From: an uncultured Bacteroides sp.
Lineage (GTDB): Bacteria > Bacteroidota > Bacteroidia > Bacteroidales > Bacteroidaceae
NCBI GenBank assembly: GCA_944320865.1
Contig: CALUJC010000009.1
Location: forward strand, 17,013-81,012
Direction: 5' to 3'
DNA: 64,000 bases
The position numbers and the translations under genes are program-made. Every line of letters begins with the position of its first letter. The stretch's first letter is position 1. The notes under the pieces are model-generated. The model was not told the origin of the DNA. It was given only the letters and a program-made list of their open reading frames with translations, and made no database searches. Positions 54,030 to 62,212 of this stretch are shown here, in pieces.

Positions 54030-55031
54030 ATGAGAACCCGCAACTTCCAGAACCGTTTCACCACGGGACGCTTCACCCTGCCCGCAGTCATTGCCGTGGC
54101 AATGGCGTGCTGGCTACTGGGCGTCCTGCTGTTGCCGCCGCAGGTGCACCAGGCACCTTCAGGGTCGGGGCTTTGGCAGTCTTTGGGGACAGACAACCTG
54201 CCCCTGTGGCTGTCGCTTGCCACGAGCTTCCTGCTGCACGGGCTGACGGGCTGGATACTGATAGAACTGAACAACGCTTATGCCATCATCCGCATGAGGG
54301 CATCGGTGCAGACGGCGTTCTACCTGCTGTTTGTATCCGCCTGCCCCCTGCTCCACCGGCTACATGCCGGCAACGTAGGAGCAGTGGCCTGCATGGCGGC
54401 CCTTTACTTCCTGCTGGGCAGCTACCGGCACCGGCGGCCCGAAGGCATGCTGTTCTACGCCTTTGCCCTGCTGGGGACGGGCAGCCTGGCCGTGCCGCAA
54501 CTTACACTGCTGGCACCCGTCTTCTGGATAGGCGCCTACAACTTCCGCGCGTTGCGGTTCAAAAGCTTCTGTGCCTCGCTGCTGGGGTGGTGGCTGCCCT
54601 ACTGGTTCCTGCTGGGCCATGCCTACTTCCACGGGCAAATGGAACTATTCTGCAGCCCCTTCCGCGAGCTGGCCTGCTTCGCCCCGTGGAGCATGGACTA
54701 TCATGCCTTTGCCACGCTGGGATGCCTGTTTGTTGTCTTTGCCGTGGCTACCACGCACTGCCTGGCCACGGGCTACGAAGACAAGATACGCACACGCAGC
54801 TACCTGCACTTCCTCATCCTGCTGTGCTTCTGCCTGTTTGCCTACATAGCCTGGCAACCCGGCACGGGGGCCGACCTGCTTCCACTGCTCCTGGCCGGCA
54901 ACAGCATCCTGGCCGGACACCTGTTCGCCCTTTCTTCAAACCGCGCCTCCAACGTGTTTTTTATCACAATGCTGGCGCTATTGTTGCTCTTATTCGGCTT
55001 TAACGTATGGATGGTTTGGCAGATAGCCTGA
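54030..55031 (+). CDS. Polytopic membrane protein of unknown function
   Basis: A 333-residue protein with roughly nine hydrophobic segments (for example LPAVIAVAMACWLLGVLLLP, ASVQTAFYLLFVSACPLLHR, MLFYAFALLGTGSLAVPQLT, SYLHFLILLCFCLFAYIAWQ, VFFITMLALLLLLFGFNVWM). I recognise no named family. It resembles the Bacteroidetes-specific membrane proteins with a run of helices and little polar sequence. It follows purD by 21 bp and overlaps the DedA-like gene by 25 bp, so the membrane genes are probably translationally coupled. No catalytic motif is visible. Confidence 0.75.
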   Translation: MRTRNFQNRFTTGRFTLPAVIAVAMACWLLGVLLLPPQVHQAPSGSGLWQSLGTDNLPLWLSLATSFLLHGLTGWILIELNNAYAIIRMRASVQTAFYLLFVSACPLLHRLHAGNVGAVACMAALYFLLGSYRHRRPEGMLFYAFALLGTGSLAVPQLTLLAPVFWIGAYNFRALRFKSFCASLLGWWLPYWFLLGHAYFHGQMELFCSPFRELACFAPWSMDYHAFATLGCLFVVFAVATTHCLATGYEDKIRTRSYLHFLILLCFCLFAYIAWQPGTGADLLPLLLAGNSILAGHLFALSSNRASNVFFITMLALLLLLFGFNVWMVWQIA

Positions 55032-55486
55032 TACAAGTACTTATCGACTGGGGTTATCCTGGCCTGTTCCTTTCGGCCTTGCTGGCCGGCAGCATTGTGC
55101 CCTTCAGTTCGGAGCTGGTCATGGTGGCGCTGGTCAACGTGGGCCTCAGCCCCGCCCTTTGCGTGCTGGCCGCCACCCTGGGCAACACGGTGGGCGGCAT
55201 GACGTGCTACTACATGGGCCACCTGGGCCGGATAGACTGGATAGAGAAGTACTTCAAAGTGAAACGGGAAAAGATAGAACGCACCCGGCGCTTCCTGCAA
55301 GGCAAGGGGGCACTGATGGCCTTCTTCACCTTCCTGCCCTTTGTGGGCGAAGCCATTGCCATAGCCTTGGGATTCATGCGGAGCAACGTGCTGCTCACCA
55401 CCCTGTCCATGCTGGCGGGAAAACTGCTGCGCTACCTGGCCATGCTGGCCGCCCTGCAAGGGGTGATTTCAACCGTAACCTCCTGA
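55007..55486 (+). CDS. DedA/YqaA family membrane protein (VTT domain)
   Basis: A 159-residue protein with four to five hydrophobic segments. LIDWGYPGLFLSALLAGSIV then PFSSELVMVALVNVGLSP, ATLGNTVGGMTCYYMGHLGR and FTFLPFVGEAIAIALGFMRS are the DedA/YqaA blocks, including the conserved E in SSELV and the G-rich turn. DedA-type proteins are thought to flip polyprenyl phosphate or phospholipid across the membrane; short YqaA forms are poorly known. It overlaps the preceding membrane-protein gene by 25 bp and precedes mnmD by 11 bp. Confidence 0.85.
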   Translation: MDGLADSLIQVLIDWGYPGLFLSALLAGSIVPFSSELVMVALVNVGLSPALCVLAATLGNTVGGMTCYYMGHLGRIDWIEKYFKVKREKIERTRRFLQGKGALMAFFTFLPFVGEAIAIALGFMRSNVLLTTLSMLAGKLLRYLAMLAALQGVISTVTS

Positions 55487-55497
55487 CCGGCATTCTT

Positions 55498-56148
55498 ATG
55501 GAACGACTGATAGAACCTACTGCCGATGGCAGCGCCACCCTCTACGTGCCCCGGCTGGACGAGCATTACCACTCCGTGAAAGGTGCACGCACGGAGTCGC
55601 AGCACATCTTTGTCGACATGGGGCTGAAGGCATGCCCTGCTCCCGCTCCCCACATCCTGGAGATAGGCTTCGGCACCGGACTGAATGCCTTGCTGACACT
55701 GGAAGAAGCCGAACGCACAGGCCGCACCATGCACTACACCGGCATCGAACGCTACCCCCTGTCGTGGGAAGAAGTGGCTCCTTTGCACTACAGCACCCAT
55801 CCCCTGTTCCAGGCCATGCACCGTGCACCCTGGGAGGCGGACGTTCCCCTTACGCCACGCTTCACCCTGCACAAGATGCAACTGGACGCACACCTACTGG
55901 GCCGGCAATCCCTCCCACCCGTCCATGTGGTCTATTTCGATGCTTTCGCCCCCGAAAAGCAACCTAATATGTGGGACGAAAGCCTGTTCCAGACCCTGTT
56001 TCACCTGATGGCTACGGGCGGAATACTCACCACTTACTGCGCCAAGGGTGCCGTCCGGCGGATGCTGCAAGCCGTAGGTTTCCACGTAGAACGCCTGCCC
56101 GGCCCGCCCGGAGGCAAACGCGAGATTTTGCGCGCCTCCAAACCCTGA
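55498..56148 (+). CDS. mnmD: tRNA 5-methylaminomethyl-2-thiouridine methyltransferase (MnmD)
   Basis: A 216-residue stand-alone methyltransferase corresponding to the N-terminal half of bifunctional MnmC. It has DEHYHSVKGARTESQHIFVD, the SAM motif HILEIGFGTGLNALLTLEEA, VVYFDAFAPEKQPNMWDESL and the ending GAVRRMLQAVGFHVERLPGP then GKREILRA, all characteristic of MnmD. It completes modification of wobble uridine U34. The FAD-dependent MnmC2 domain is absent, as is common outside gammaproteobacteria. ATG 55498 gives the family start MERLIEPTADGSATLYVP. Confidence 0.9.
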   Translation: MERLIEPTADGSATLYVPRLDEHYHSVKGARTESQHIFVDMGLKACPAPAPHILEIGFGTGLNALLTLEEAERTGRTMHYTGIERYPLSWEEVAPLHYSTHPLFQAMHRAPWEADVPLTPRFTLHKMQLDAHLLGRQSLPPVHVVYFDAFAPEKQPNMWDESLFQTLFHLMATGGILTTYCAKGAVRRMLQAVGFHVERLPGPPGGKREILRASKP

Positions 56149-56218
56149 ACAGGCCTTGCACTCTTTTGGCAAACGGAAAAAGAGAGGGAAAGCCACAGCC
56201 TTTTCAACGGAAAGTGAT

Positions 56219-56226
56219 TAACTTTG
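56219..56226 (+). promoter_or_regulatory. Promoter -7 box of the zinc-type ABC genes
   Basis: TAACTTTG, 31 bp before the ATG. The -33 element is unclear. I see no convincing Zur- or Fur-like palindrome. Confidence 0.5.
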
Positions 56227-56257
56227 CAACGCAAAACTACCTAAACACTGCTTCGAA

Positions 56258-57151
56258 ATGAGAACAATCGTCCCCATTCTCCTGGCCTTGCTGCTCCTCA
56301 CCGCCTGTAAAGGGAAAGAAAACCGCACGGCAGCGGGCAACGCGGAGAAACCACGCATCATAGTCACCATCGAACCCCTGCGCTACTTCACCGAGGCCAT
56401 CGTGGGCGACCGCTTCGAGGTGGCCTCCATCGTGCCCAAAGGCAGCAGCCCCGAAACTTACGACCCCTCCCCCCGCCAGCTCATCGACCTGGCACAAAGC
56501 AAGGCTTACTTCCGCATAGGCTACATAGGCTTCGAGCAAGTGTGGGCAGACAAACTCGCGGAGAACGCCCCACACCTGCACTTCTTCGACCTTTCGGAAG
56601 GCATAGACCTTATTTATGACGAAAGCCACGCTCACCGCCACGGAGCAAGCCAGGAAGAAGACAAAGGGGTGGAGCCGCACGTGTGGTGCTCTACCGCCAA
56701 CGCACAAATCATCGCCGCCAACATCGTGAAAGCCATGCACGTGCTCGACAAGGCCAACGACAGCCTATACATGGAACGATACAAGGCATTGAGCCGCCGC
56801 ATAGAGCGCACGGACAGCCTCATACGCCACACCCTGGCCACTGCCGACAGCGCCTTCATGATATACCACCCAGCCCTTTCCTACTTCGCACGCGACTACG
56901 GCCTGCGGCAGATTCCCATCGAGGAAGGAGGCAAAGAGCCCTCACCTGCACGCCTGCAAGAACTCATTGACCTCTGCCGGGAGGAAGCGGTGCACGTGGT
57001 ATTCGTGCAACCAGAGTTCGACCGCCGCAATGCCCGGCTCATCGCCGACCAAACGGGCACGCAGATAGCCGACATCAATCCACTGGCCTACGACTGGGAG
57101 AAGGAAATGCTGCACGCCGCCGATGTCCTGCGGAAACATCACACACGCTAA
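56258..57151 (+). CDS. znuA: Zinc/manganese ABC transporter substrate-binding lipoprotein (ZnuA-like)
   Basis: A 297-residue lipoprotein with lipobox LLLLTAC at about residue 17. Cluster A-I features are visible: VTIEPLRYFTEAIVGDRFEV, PKGSSPETYDPSPRQLIDLA, a histidine-bearing loop ESHAHRHGASQEEDKGVEPH VWCST, YHPALSYFARDYGLRQIPIE and FVQPEFDRRNARLIADQTGT with INPLAYDWE. The first metal ligand position has SPETYDP rather than a His, which differs from classic ZnuA, so the ion is not certain. It is 15 bp before the ATPase gene; no permease gene follows. Confidence 0.85.
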   Translation: MRTIVPILLALLLLTACKGKENRTAAGNAEKPRIIVTIEPLRYFTEAIVGDRFEVASIVPKGSSPETYDPSPRQLIDLAQSKAYFRIGYIGFEQVWADKLAENAPHLHFFDLSEGIDLIYDESHAHRHGASQEEDKGVEPHVWCSTANAQIIAANIVKAMHVLDKANDSLYMERYKALSRRIERTDSLIRHTLATADSAFMIYHPALSYFARDYGLRQIPIEEGGKEPSPARLQELIDLCREEAVHVVFVQPEFDRRNARLIADQTGTQIADINPLAYDWEKEMLHAADVLRKHHTR

Positions 57152-57166
57152 CCCTAAGAAGAAACC

Positions 57167-57934
57167 ATGCCTGCCAACCCCATCATAGAAATACGCAACC
57201 TCAGCGCAGGATACGACGGCCGCACCGTGCTGCACGACGTAGACCTGACGGTGTACGAACGCGACTTCCTGGGCATCATCGGCCCCAACGGCGGCGGGAA
57301 AACCACCCTCGTCAAGTGCATACTCGGCCTGCTGAAGCCTACGGCGGGCACCATCGCCTACCACCCCGGCAACCTCTCGCTGGGCTATCTGCCACAATAC
57401 ACCCGCATCGACCGCAAGTTTCCCATCACGGTAGAAGAAGTTGTACTGTCGGGACTGAACGGACAGAAACCGCTTACCGCACGCCTCACCCGCGCCGACC
57501 GCGAAAAGGCACGCGCCGTAGTGGCACGCATGGGACTGGAAGGCCTGGAGAAACGCCCCATCGGCGCACTGAGCGGCGGGCAACTGCAACGTGCCCTGCT
57601 GGGGCGTGCCATCATCTCGGACCCGCAAGCCGTCATCCTGGACGAGCCCAGCACGTACATCGACAAGCAATTTGAGGCGCGCCTGTACGAACTGCTGGCG
57701 GAAATCAACCGCGAGTGTGCCATCATCCTCGTGAGCCACGACATCGGCACCGTGCTGCAACAGGTCAAGTCCATTGCCTGCGTCAACGAGACGCTGGACT
57801 ACCATCCCGACACGGGCATCACGCCCGAATGGCTGGAGCGGAACTTCCAATGCCCCATAGAACTGTTAGGACACGGCGCGTTGCCACACCGTGTCCTTGG
57901 GGAGCACCATCACCATCCACACACGGAGGGGTGA
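57167..57934 (+). CDS. znuC: Metal ABC transporter ATP-binding protein (ZnuC-like)
   Basis: This 255-residue ATPase has Walker A GPNGGGKTTLVKCILGL, Q-loop LGYLPQYTRIDRKFPITVEE, signature LSGGQLQRALLGRAI, Walker B AVILDEPSTYID and the H-loop histidine in LVSHDIGTVLQQ. The sequence is close to manganese/zinc importers. The end of the protein, LLGHGALPHRVLGEHHHHPH then TEG, is histidine-rich, a feature of metal-handling proteins. The expected membrane subunit (ZnuB) is not adjacent: after the stop there are only about 210 bp with array C before a convergent glycosidase gene. Confidence 0.9.
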   Translation: MPANPIIEIRNLSAGYDGRTVLHDVDLTVYERDFLGIIGPNGGGKTTLVKCILGLLKPTAGTIAYHPGNLSLGYLPQYTRIDRKFPITVEEVVLSGLNGQKPLTARLTRADREKARAVVARMGLEGLEKRPIGALSGGQLQRALLGRAIISDPQAVILDEPSTYIDKQFEARLYELLAEINRECAIILVSHDIGTVLQQVKSIACVNETLDYHPDTGITPEWLERNFQCPIELLGHGALPHRVLGEHHHHPHTEG

Positions 57935-58035
57935 GGGGCATTTCTCTTTTTACACCGGATTTCCGCACCCGTACCGGCACATGTCTGCATGGCGGGTGCA
58001 AGTCACTGTATCTCTTCAGCTTAGTACTTTATTTT

Positions 58036-58123
58036 TTTCGTACTAAAAATAAAGTGTTACTTTATTAGGAGTAAAGTGTTGCTTTATTCCTATTAAAGCG
58101 ATGCTTTATTCCTAATAAAGTAA
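58036..58123. repeat. 22-bp-period palindromic array C
   Basis: Units start at 58058, 58080 and 58102 with a degenerate one at 58036. The clearest, TGCTTTATTCCTAATAAAGT plus AA, is nearly identical to units of array B, 15 kb away. A larger AT-rich palindrome (TACTTTATTTTTTTCGTAC with TAAAAATAAAGT) opens the array. It sits between convergent 3' ends; 57935-58020 holds nothing else I recognise. Confidence 0.85.
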
Positions 58124-58144
58124 CCTTGCACTCAACGCACCGAT

Positions 58145-60523
58145 TCAGAACGATACTTTCGTGCCTTCCACTTGGTTCAGCAGTTGGGGCTTGCCCTTGG
58201 AGCAGTCCACTTCCACCTTTTGCAGGCGGCCGTCCGATGGCAGGCAGATGAGCCCACCGGCCTGCTTGGCGTCGGCAGCAAAGACTTTCAGGGTCAGGCG
58301 GCTCCAATCCATGTCCGCCGTGCACTGCGCCAGCTTGATGTGGGGCAGCGCCGCACCGTCGCGCACCAGCATGATGATGGGCAGCTTGCCGGCCTTGATG
58401 GTCTGCCAGCCGGGGTTATAAACCTCGCCGGTCTGGTAGTCAATCCACTTGCAGCCGCCGGGCAAGTAGACGTTGCGTTCGGTCATGCACGTCTCGAGCA
58501 AGGGAGCCACGAGGATTTGCGAGCCGAAGAGGTACTCGTCTTCCACCAGCCAGGCACCCGGGTCGTCGGGAAACTCCACAAACAAGGCACGCAGCATGGG
58601 CAGGCCCCGCTCGGTGCACTCCTTGGCCTGGGCGTAAACATAGGGCATCAGCCGGTATTTCATCTCGGCGCTTTGGCGGAACACGTCTTGCACGCGCTTG
58701 CTGTCGTACAGCCACGGCTCGGTAGGAGGAGCGCCATGCGCGCGGGTATGTGATGTGAGGAAGCCGAAGGGTATCCAGCGGCAATACAGTTCGTCGGGAC
58801 TGGAGGTGACGAAGCCGCCCATGTCGTGGCTCCAGAACGAGAAGCCCGAGAGGCCGAACGACAAGCCCGCACGCAGTGTGCCCAGCATGCCCGCGTTGGT
58901 GGTGGCTGCATCGCCTCCCCAGTGCAGCGGGTAGCGTTGCGACCCTGCCCAAGCCGAGCGTGCCCAAATGATGTTCTCGCCGTGCAACTGCCGGGTAATG
59001 TCGGCCGCAGCCTTGTTGTAGCGCAAGGGGAAGAGGTTGTGCTCGTACCACCCGCTCTTGCCCGAGGCATAGATGCCATTCAGCGGGGCGGCCTCGCCAA
59101 AGTCCACCTTGATGGCGCTGACACCGAGGCTCAGCAGGCCACCCAGTTTCTCCTGGTACCACTTCACGGTCTCGGGATTCGACAAGTCGAGCACCACGTC
59201 TTCGTAAGGCAGGCTGCCGTTGCCGTTCTTCACATACATACCCTTGTCTATGAGCTCCTTGAAATAGGCGTTTTTGGGCGTGAAGTAAGGCAGTTGCCAC
59301 AGGCTGACGTGAAAACCCTGAGCCTTCAAGTCGGCCAGCATCTTCTCCGGATTGTCGAAACGGTTTTCCGAGAACTTGTAGTCGCACTGCCAGTCCACGT
59401 CGAACCAACCGGTATCGAAGTGAATCACGTCGCACGGATACTTATGCTTCCGCAAGTTGGCGGCCACCTCATAACCTTCCTTTTCCGTGAAGTAGGTGAT
59501 GCGGCTCATCCACGTGCCAAACGACCACAGGGGCGGCATCTGCGGCTTGCCCACCAAGTCGGTATATTCGTCGAGAATGTCCTTCGGCCCGCCGAAAAAG
59601 ACAAAGAGGTCCAGATTCTCGTCGCCCATGAACAGCTTGTTCAGGCCGATGTAGGTGGCGCCGAAGTCGCACGTCACGGGTGCCGAGGTGTGCATGAACA
59701 TGCCGTAGCCACGGTTGCTCATGAAGAAGGGCACGGGCTTGTACATGTGGTTGGTCTCAGGCCCCTGCGGGTCGGTGACAAACAGGTTGAGCTTCTGCCC
59801 GGCCTTGTTCAGCCCGGTGCTCGACTCGCCGCAACCGAATATCATTTCGCCCGGCGCCAGCGTGAAGACGGGGTTGATGAGCCGGGCGTTGTCGCTGCCC
59901 CGCTTGATGAAGTTGAAGGGCAAGTGCTTTACCTGGGTGGAGTCGTTGTCCACCATGGCCGATGTCTGGCTGAGGATACGCCCGTCTTTGTCCTTCAGTA
60001 CAAGGCGCCACGGGTTCTTGTCTATCTGGATGCATCCGTAGGCACTGGTGTAGCGCACGTATTGGTCCGTCTCCTCGGCCTGCCAGCTGTGGTCGGTGCC
60101 CGGCTCACCTGCCAGCATCAGCGAGGCTTCGGGTTTCGGCTCGACGGGCGTGGTGAGCATGCGGATGCGCACGGTGCGGGGCGACACAAAGTCGAGCTTC
60201 AGACGGAGGTCGGGGTCGTTGTCGTAGGCCGTCTTGGGAAAGTCGAGCATCTGCATGTACTGCGGCCAAAGCATGTTGAGGTTGAACGCCTGGCGCGGAC
60301 GCAGGTATCCCCGCCTCCAGTTCACCAGTCCCTCGGCTTTCTGCACGTCGAACGAGGTGAGGTGGTCGGCAAAGAAGAAGTTGTTGGTGGCATCGTGGAA
60401 GTCGGCGCTCACGTCCACGGGCTGGCTTTGCAGGCGCGACGATGCGTCGATGGCCTGCGGTTGTGCCCATGCGCCGCCCGACAGGGCGAGCAGCAGGGCG
60501 GCTGTAAAGAATCTTGTTTTCAT
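58145..60523 (-). CDS. Glycoside hydrolase family 31 (alpha-xylosidase/alpha-glucosidase type)
   Basis: A 792-residue exported glycosidase with signal peptide MKTRFFTAALLLALSGGAWA. GH31 landmarks: MIFGCGESSTGLNKAGQKLN, MPPLWSFGTWMSRITYFTEK, DVIHFDTGWFDVDWQCDYKF and the catalytic nucleophile Asp474 in SAIKVDFGEAAPLNGIY. IIWARSAWAGSQRYPLHWGG is followed by the acid/base Asp538 in GGDAATT, then LSGFSFWSHDMGGF. The W-x-E/KVDFGE pattern and the KYPCDVIHFDTGWF loop are closer to alpha-xylosidases (YicI-like) than to alpha-glucosidases, but specificity is not settled. A 230-nt leader with palindromic array D precedes it. Confidence 0.9.
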   Translation of the reverse strand: MKTRFFTAALLLALSGGAWAQPQAIDASSRLQSQPVDVSADFHDATNNFFFADHLTSFDVQKAEGLVNWRRGYLRPRQAFNLNMLWPQYMQMLDFPKTAYDNDPDLRLKLDFVSPRTVRIRMLTTPVEPKPEASLMLAGEPGTDHSWQAEETDQYVRYTSAYGCIQIDKNPWRLVLKDKDGRILSQTSAMVDNDSTQVKHLPFNFIKRGSDNARLINPVFTLAPGEMIFGCGESSTGLNKAGQKLNLFVTDPQGPETNHMYKPVPFFMSNRGYGMFMHTSAPVTCDFGATYIGLNKLFMGDENLDLFVFFGGPKDILDEYTDLVGKPQMPPLWSFGTWMSRITYFTEKEGYEVAANLRKHKYPCDVIHFDTGWFDVDWQCDYKFSENRFDNPEKMLADLKAQGFHVSLWQLPYFTPKNAYFKELIDKGMYVKNGNGSLPYEDVVLDLSNPETVKWYQEKLGGLLSLGVSAIKVDFGEAAPLNGIYASGKSGWYEHNLFPLRYNKAAADITRQLHGENIIWARSAWAGSQRYPLHWGGDAATTNAGMLGTLRAGLSFGLSGFSFWSHDMGGFVTSSPDELYCRWIPFGFLTSHTRAHGAPPTEPWLYDSKRVQDVFRQSAEMKYRLMPYVYAQAKECTERGLPMLRALFVEFPDDPGAWLVEDEYLFGSQILVAPLLETCMTERNVYLPGGCKWIDYQTGEVYNPGWQTIKAGKLPIIMLVRDGAALPHIKLAQCTADMDWSRLTLKVFAADAKQAGGLICLPSDGRLQKVEVDCSKGKPQLLNQVEGTKVSF

Positions 60524-60568
60524 CGTATAATGGTTTTAAAGTGCATTCCATGTACCGGTTGTTTGCAG

Positions 60569-60738
60569 TGGCCAAACAGCACTGTTTGCGATGGCCAAAC
60601 AATACTGTTTGCGGAGGCCAAACAGCACTGTTTGCAGTGACGCAACAGTACTGTTGCGAGTGACGCAACAACGCTGTTGCGAGTGACGCAACAAGGCGGT
60701 TGCGAGTAGCGCAACAGGGCGGTTGCGAGCGACGAAAC
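60569..60738. repeat. 23-bp-period palindromic array D
   Basis: Units start at 60569, 60592, 60615, 60638, 60661, 60684 and 60707 with a partial eighth at 60730, exactly 23 bp apart. There are two sub-types: three units with CCAAACARYACTGTTTGCG and four with CGCAACAGTACTGTTGCG or its decayed forms (CGCAACAAGGCGGTTGCG). The best unit is an 18-bp perfect palindrome. The array falls between a minus-strand promoter box and the GH31 start codon, so it would be transcribed as a row of hairpins. Confidence 0.92.
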
Positions 60739-60760
60739 GGCATTGGCCCGCCCGACCGTA

Positions 60761-60768
60761 CAAAGATA
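60761..60768 (-). promoter_or_regulatory. Promoter -7 box of the GH31 gene
   Basis: Minus-strand TATCTTTG. The -33 element is poor. It would give a leader of about 230 nt spanning array D. Confidence 0.5.
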
Positions 60769-60850
60769 GCGAAAGGGTAACAAAGTGGGTGAATCAAATG
60801 TTTCAAAAGGGGGGCAAGCATGTTTTTTTCCTGCCGGAAAGGGGCGTCCG

Positions 60851-62021
60851 TCACTCCACCGCCACCGCCAGCGGATGCTTCAGCTTGCCGGCCTCCTGCT
60901 CCAGTCGCCCTTGCCAGGCATCGAAGTTGGTGCCGATGGCCTTGTCCCACGCGAAGCCCCAGTAGTACAGGTAGCGCGTGCCGGGCCGGTAGGTGGTGCG
61001 CGCCAGCAGGTGTCCGCAGGCTCCGGCGCGCTGCTTCTGCTCGGCGGGGGGGGAAGAAGGCGGTCTTCATCTCCTGCACGGAGTCGGGAAAGAGAGCGCT
61101 GACAAAGAGCCGGCCGTTGCCCTTGCCGGTCGTGGGGTCGGCGTAGGCCATGTAGCCGTCTTCCGACAGGGCCACCTCGCCCGTGTCGTCGTGGAGCACG
61201 ATGCCGGTGACGAGGGGCGCTTCGTGCGACAGCCCCCGGTAGGCCACCTCCGTGCAGTTGAAGTATGAGCCGAGGTCGAGGGCGATGAGACGCGTCTCTA
61301 CCACCGTGTCGCCGTCCAGCGCCATGGGCGGAAAGGTGAGGCGGGCGGCAAAGCGCAAGGGGCCGTTGTCCAGCACCTCGCACGTGCGGTAGCACCACGA
61401 GTAGGCTATCCGGCCCTCGCTGTTGAGGAGTGCCGTGGTTCCCCCGCCCAAGGTGGGGCCTACGGCATAGCAATCCATGCCGTTGCCGTGGTCTTCGTGG
61501 TAGCTGATGTTTTGAGTGAGGTGCAGGGCATAGCGTTCTTCCAGCACGGGCAGGTCGGTGCCGCGCTTGGCCAGCAGGTCGTAGCCGTAGCCGCGTTCGC
61601 CGGTGGCTTGCAGGGCAGGGCCGTAGGCGCGGAAGGCCACGCGGTCGTTCTCCCAGGCCAGGTCGTCGAGGCGTTCGGGGTAGACGCGACCGCACACCTT
61701 CACGGGGACGGGAGCAGGCGTGCCCGGCTGCACGGTGTAGCGGGCAGTGTCGAGGGCAGCCACCGTGGCGGGAAACAGCAGCTTGCCGTCATGCGTCCGC
61801 TGCGACTCCACCTCCTTGCCTGCATCGCTGTACACCACCAACTGCACGCTGTCCGGCAAGTTCAGCCTGCGGGTAATGTCGGCAAGGGGCACTTCTACCA
61901 GTTCATACGGGCGGTCCACGTCCAAGGGATTAACAATGGTAAGCGTAACGGTATCGGTCTGCTTGCCGCACGAAGAGAGCAGGAACGCCGCCAAGGAGAA
62001 AAGGATAAAGGAGAATTTCAT
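60851..62021 (-). pseudogene. DUF4861 family lipoprotein, frameshifted in a G8/C8 run
   Basis: The protein starts MKFSFILFSLAAFLLSSCGK, a lipobox. It follows the DUF4861 pattern (VCGRVYPERLDDLAWENDRV, AFRAYGPALQATGERGYGYD, YHEDHGNGMDCYAVGPTLGG, TALLNSEGRIAYSWCYRTCE) up to DSVQEMKTAFFPP near residue 325. There a run of eight C (minus strand, 61053-61046) shifts the frame. With seven C the reading would go on AEQKQRAGACGHLLARTTYR, PGTRYLYYWGFAWDKAIGTN and FDAWQGRLEQEAGKL, ending at TGA 60853-60851, the normal family end. As it stands translation runs on in a nonsense frame over the GH31 gene. DUF4861 proteins accompany pectin and uronic-acid loci; their activity is not settled. This may be a real mutation, a slippery phase switch or a read error. 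Confidence 0.85.
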
Positions 62022-62042
62022 ATAAAAGGAATAATAAAAGAT

Positions 62043-62210
62043 AAATGAAGAATGAAAAACGAAGAATGAAGAATTCCCTTTGTTCTGTCATCCTGAACAA
62101 CGTGAAGGATCTCCTGTCTATTTCGGCTCTTTTTTAGGAGATTTTTCGCTTCGCTCAAAATGACAGATACCGACAACGCAGAATTCTTCGTTCTTCATTC
62201 TTCATTAATT
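62043..62210. repeat. Composite inverted-repeat element 3 (GAAGAATGAAG ends, REP-like interior)
   Basis: Left end AAATGAAGAATGAAAAACGA then AGAATGAAGAATTC; right end GAATTCTTCGTTCTTCATTC then TTCATT. The interior is a different palindrome: CTGTCATCCTGAACAACGTG through AAGGATCTCCT (62085-62116) against AGGAGATTTTTCGCTTCGCT through CAAAATGACAG (62136-62166), the widespread 'GTCATCCTGA...GAAGGATCT' type of extragenic repeat. Confidence 0.75.
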
Positions 62211-62212
62211 TA

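Noticed and set aside
54107-55003. A 298-codon plus-strand frame inside the membrane protein gene
   Set aside because: It is rich in Ala, Pro, Arg and Gly and overlaps the clear hydrophobic-helix frame; it is an out-of-frame shadow.
60569-60738. CRISPR array
   Set aside because: The 23-bp units are contiguous with no unique spacers, each unit is itself palindromic, and no cas gene is in the window. The same holds for the other six arrays.
60105-62021. A single 638-residue protein starting as DUF4861 and running over the GH31 gene
   Set aside because: After the C8 run the frame no longer matches DUF4861 and overlaps the GH31 coding region out of frame; it is the product of a frameshift.
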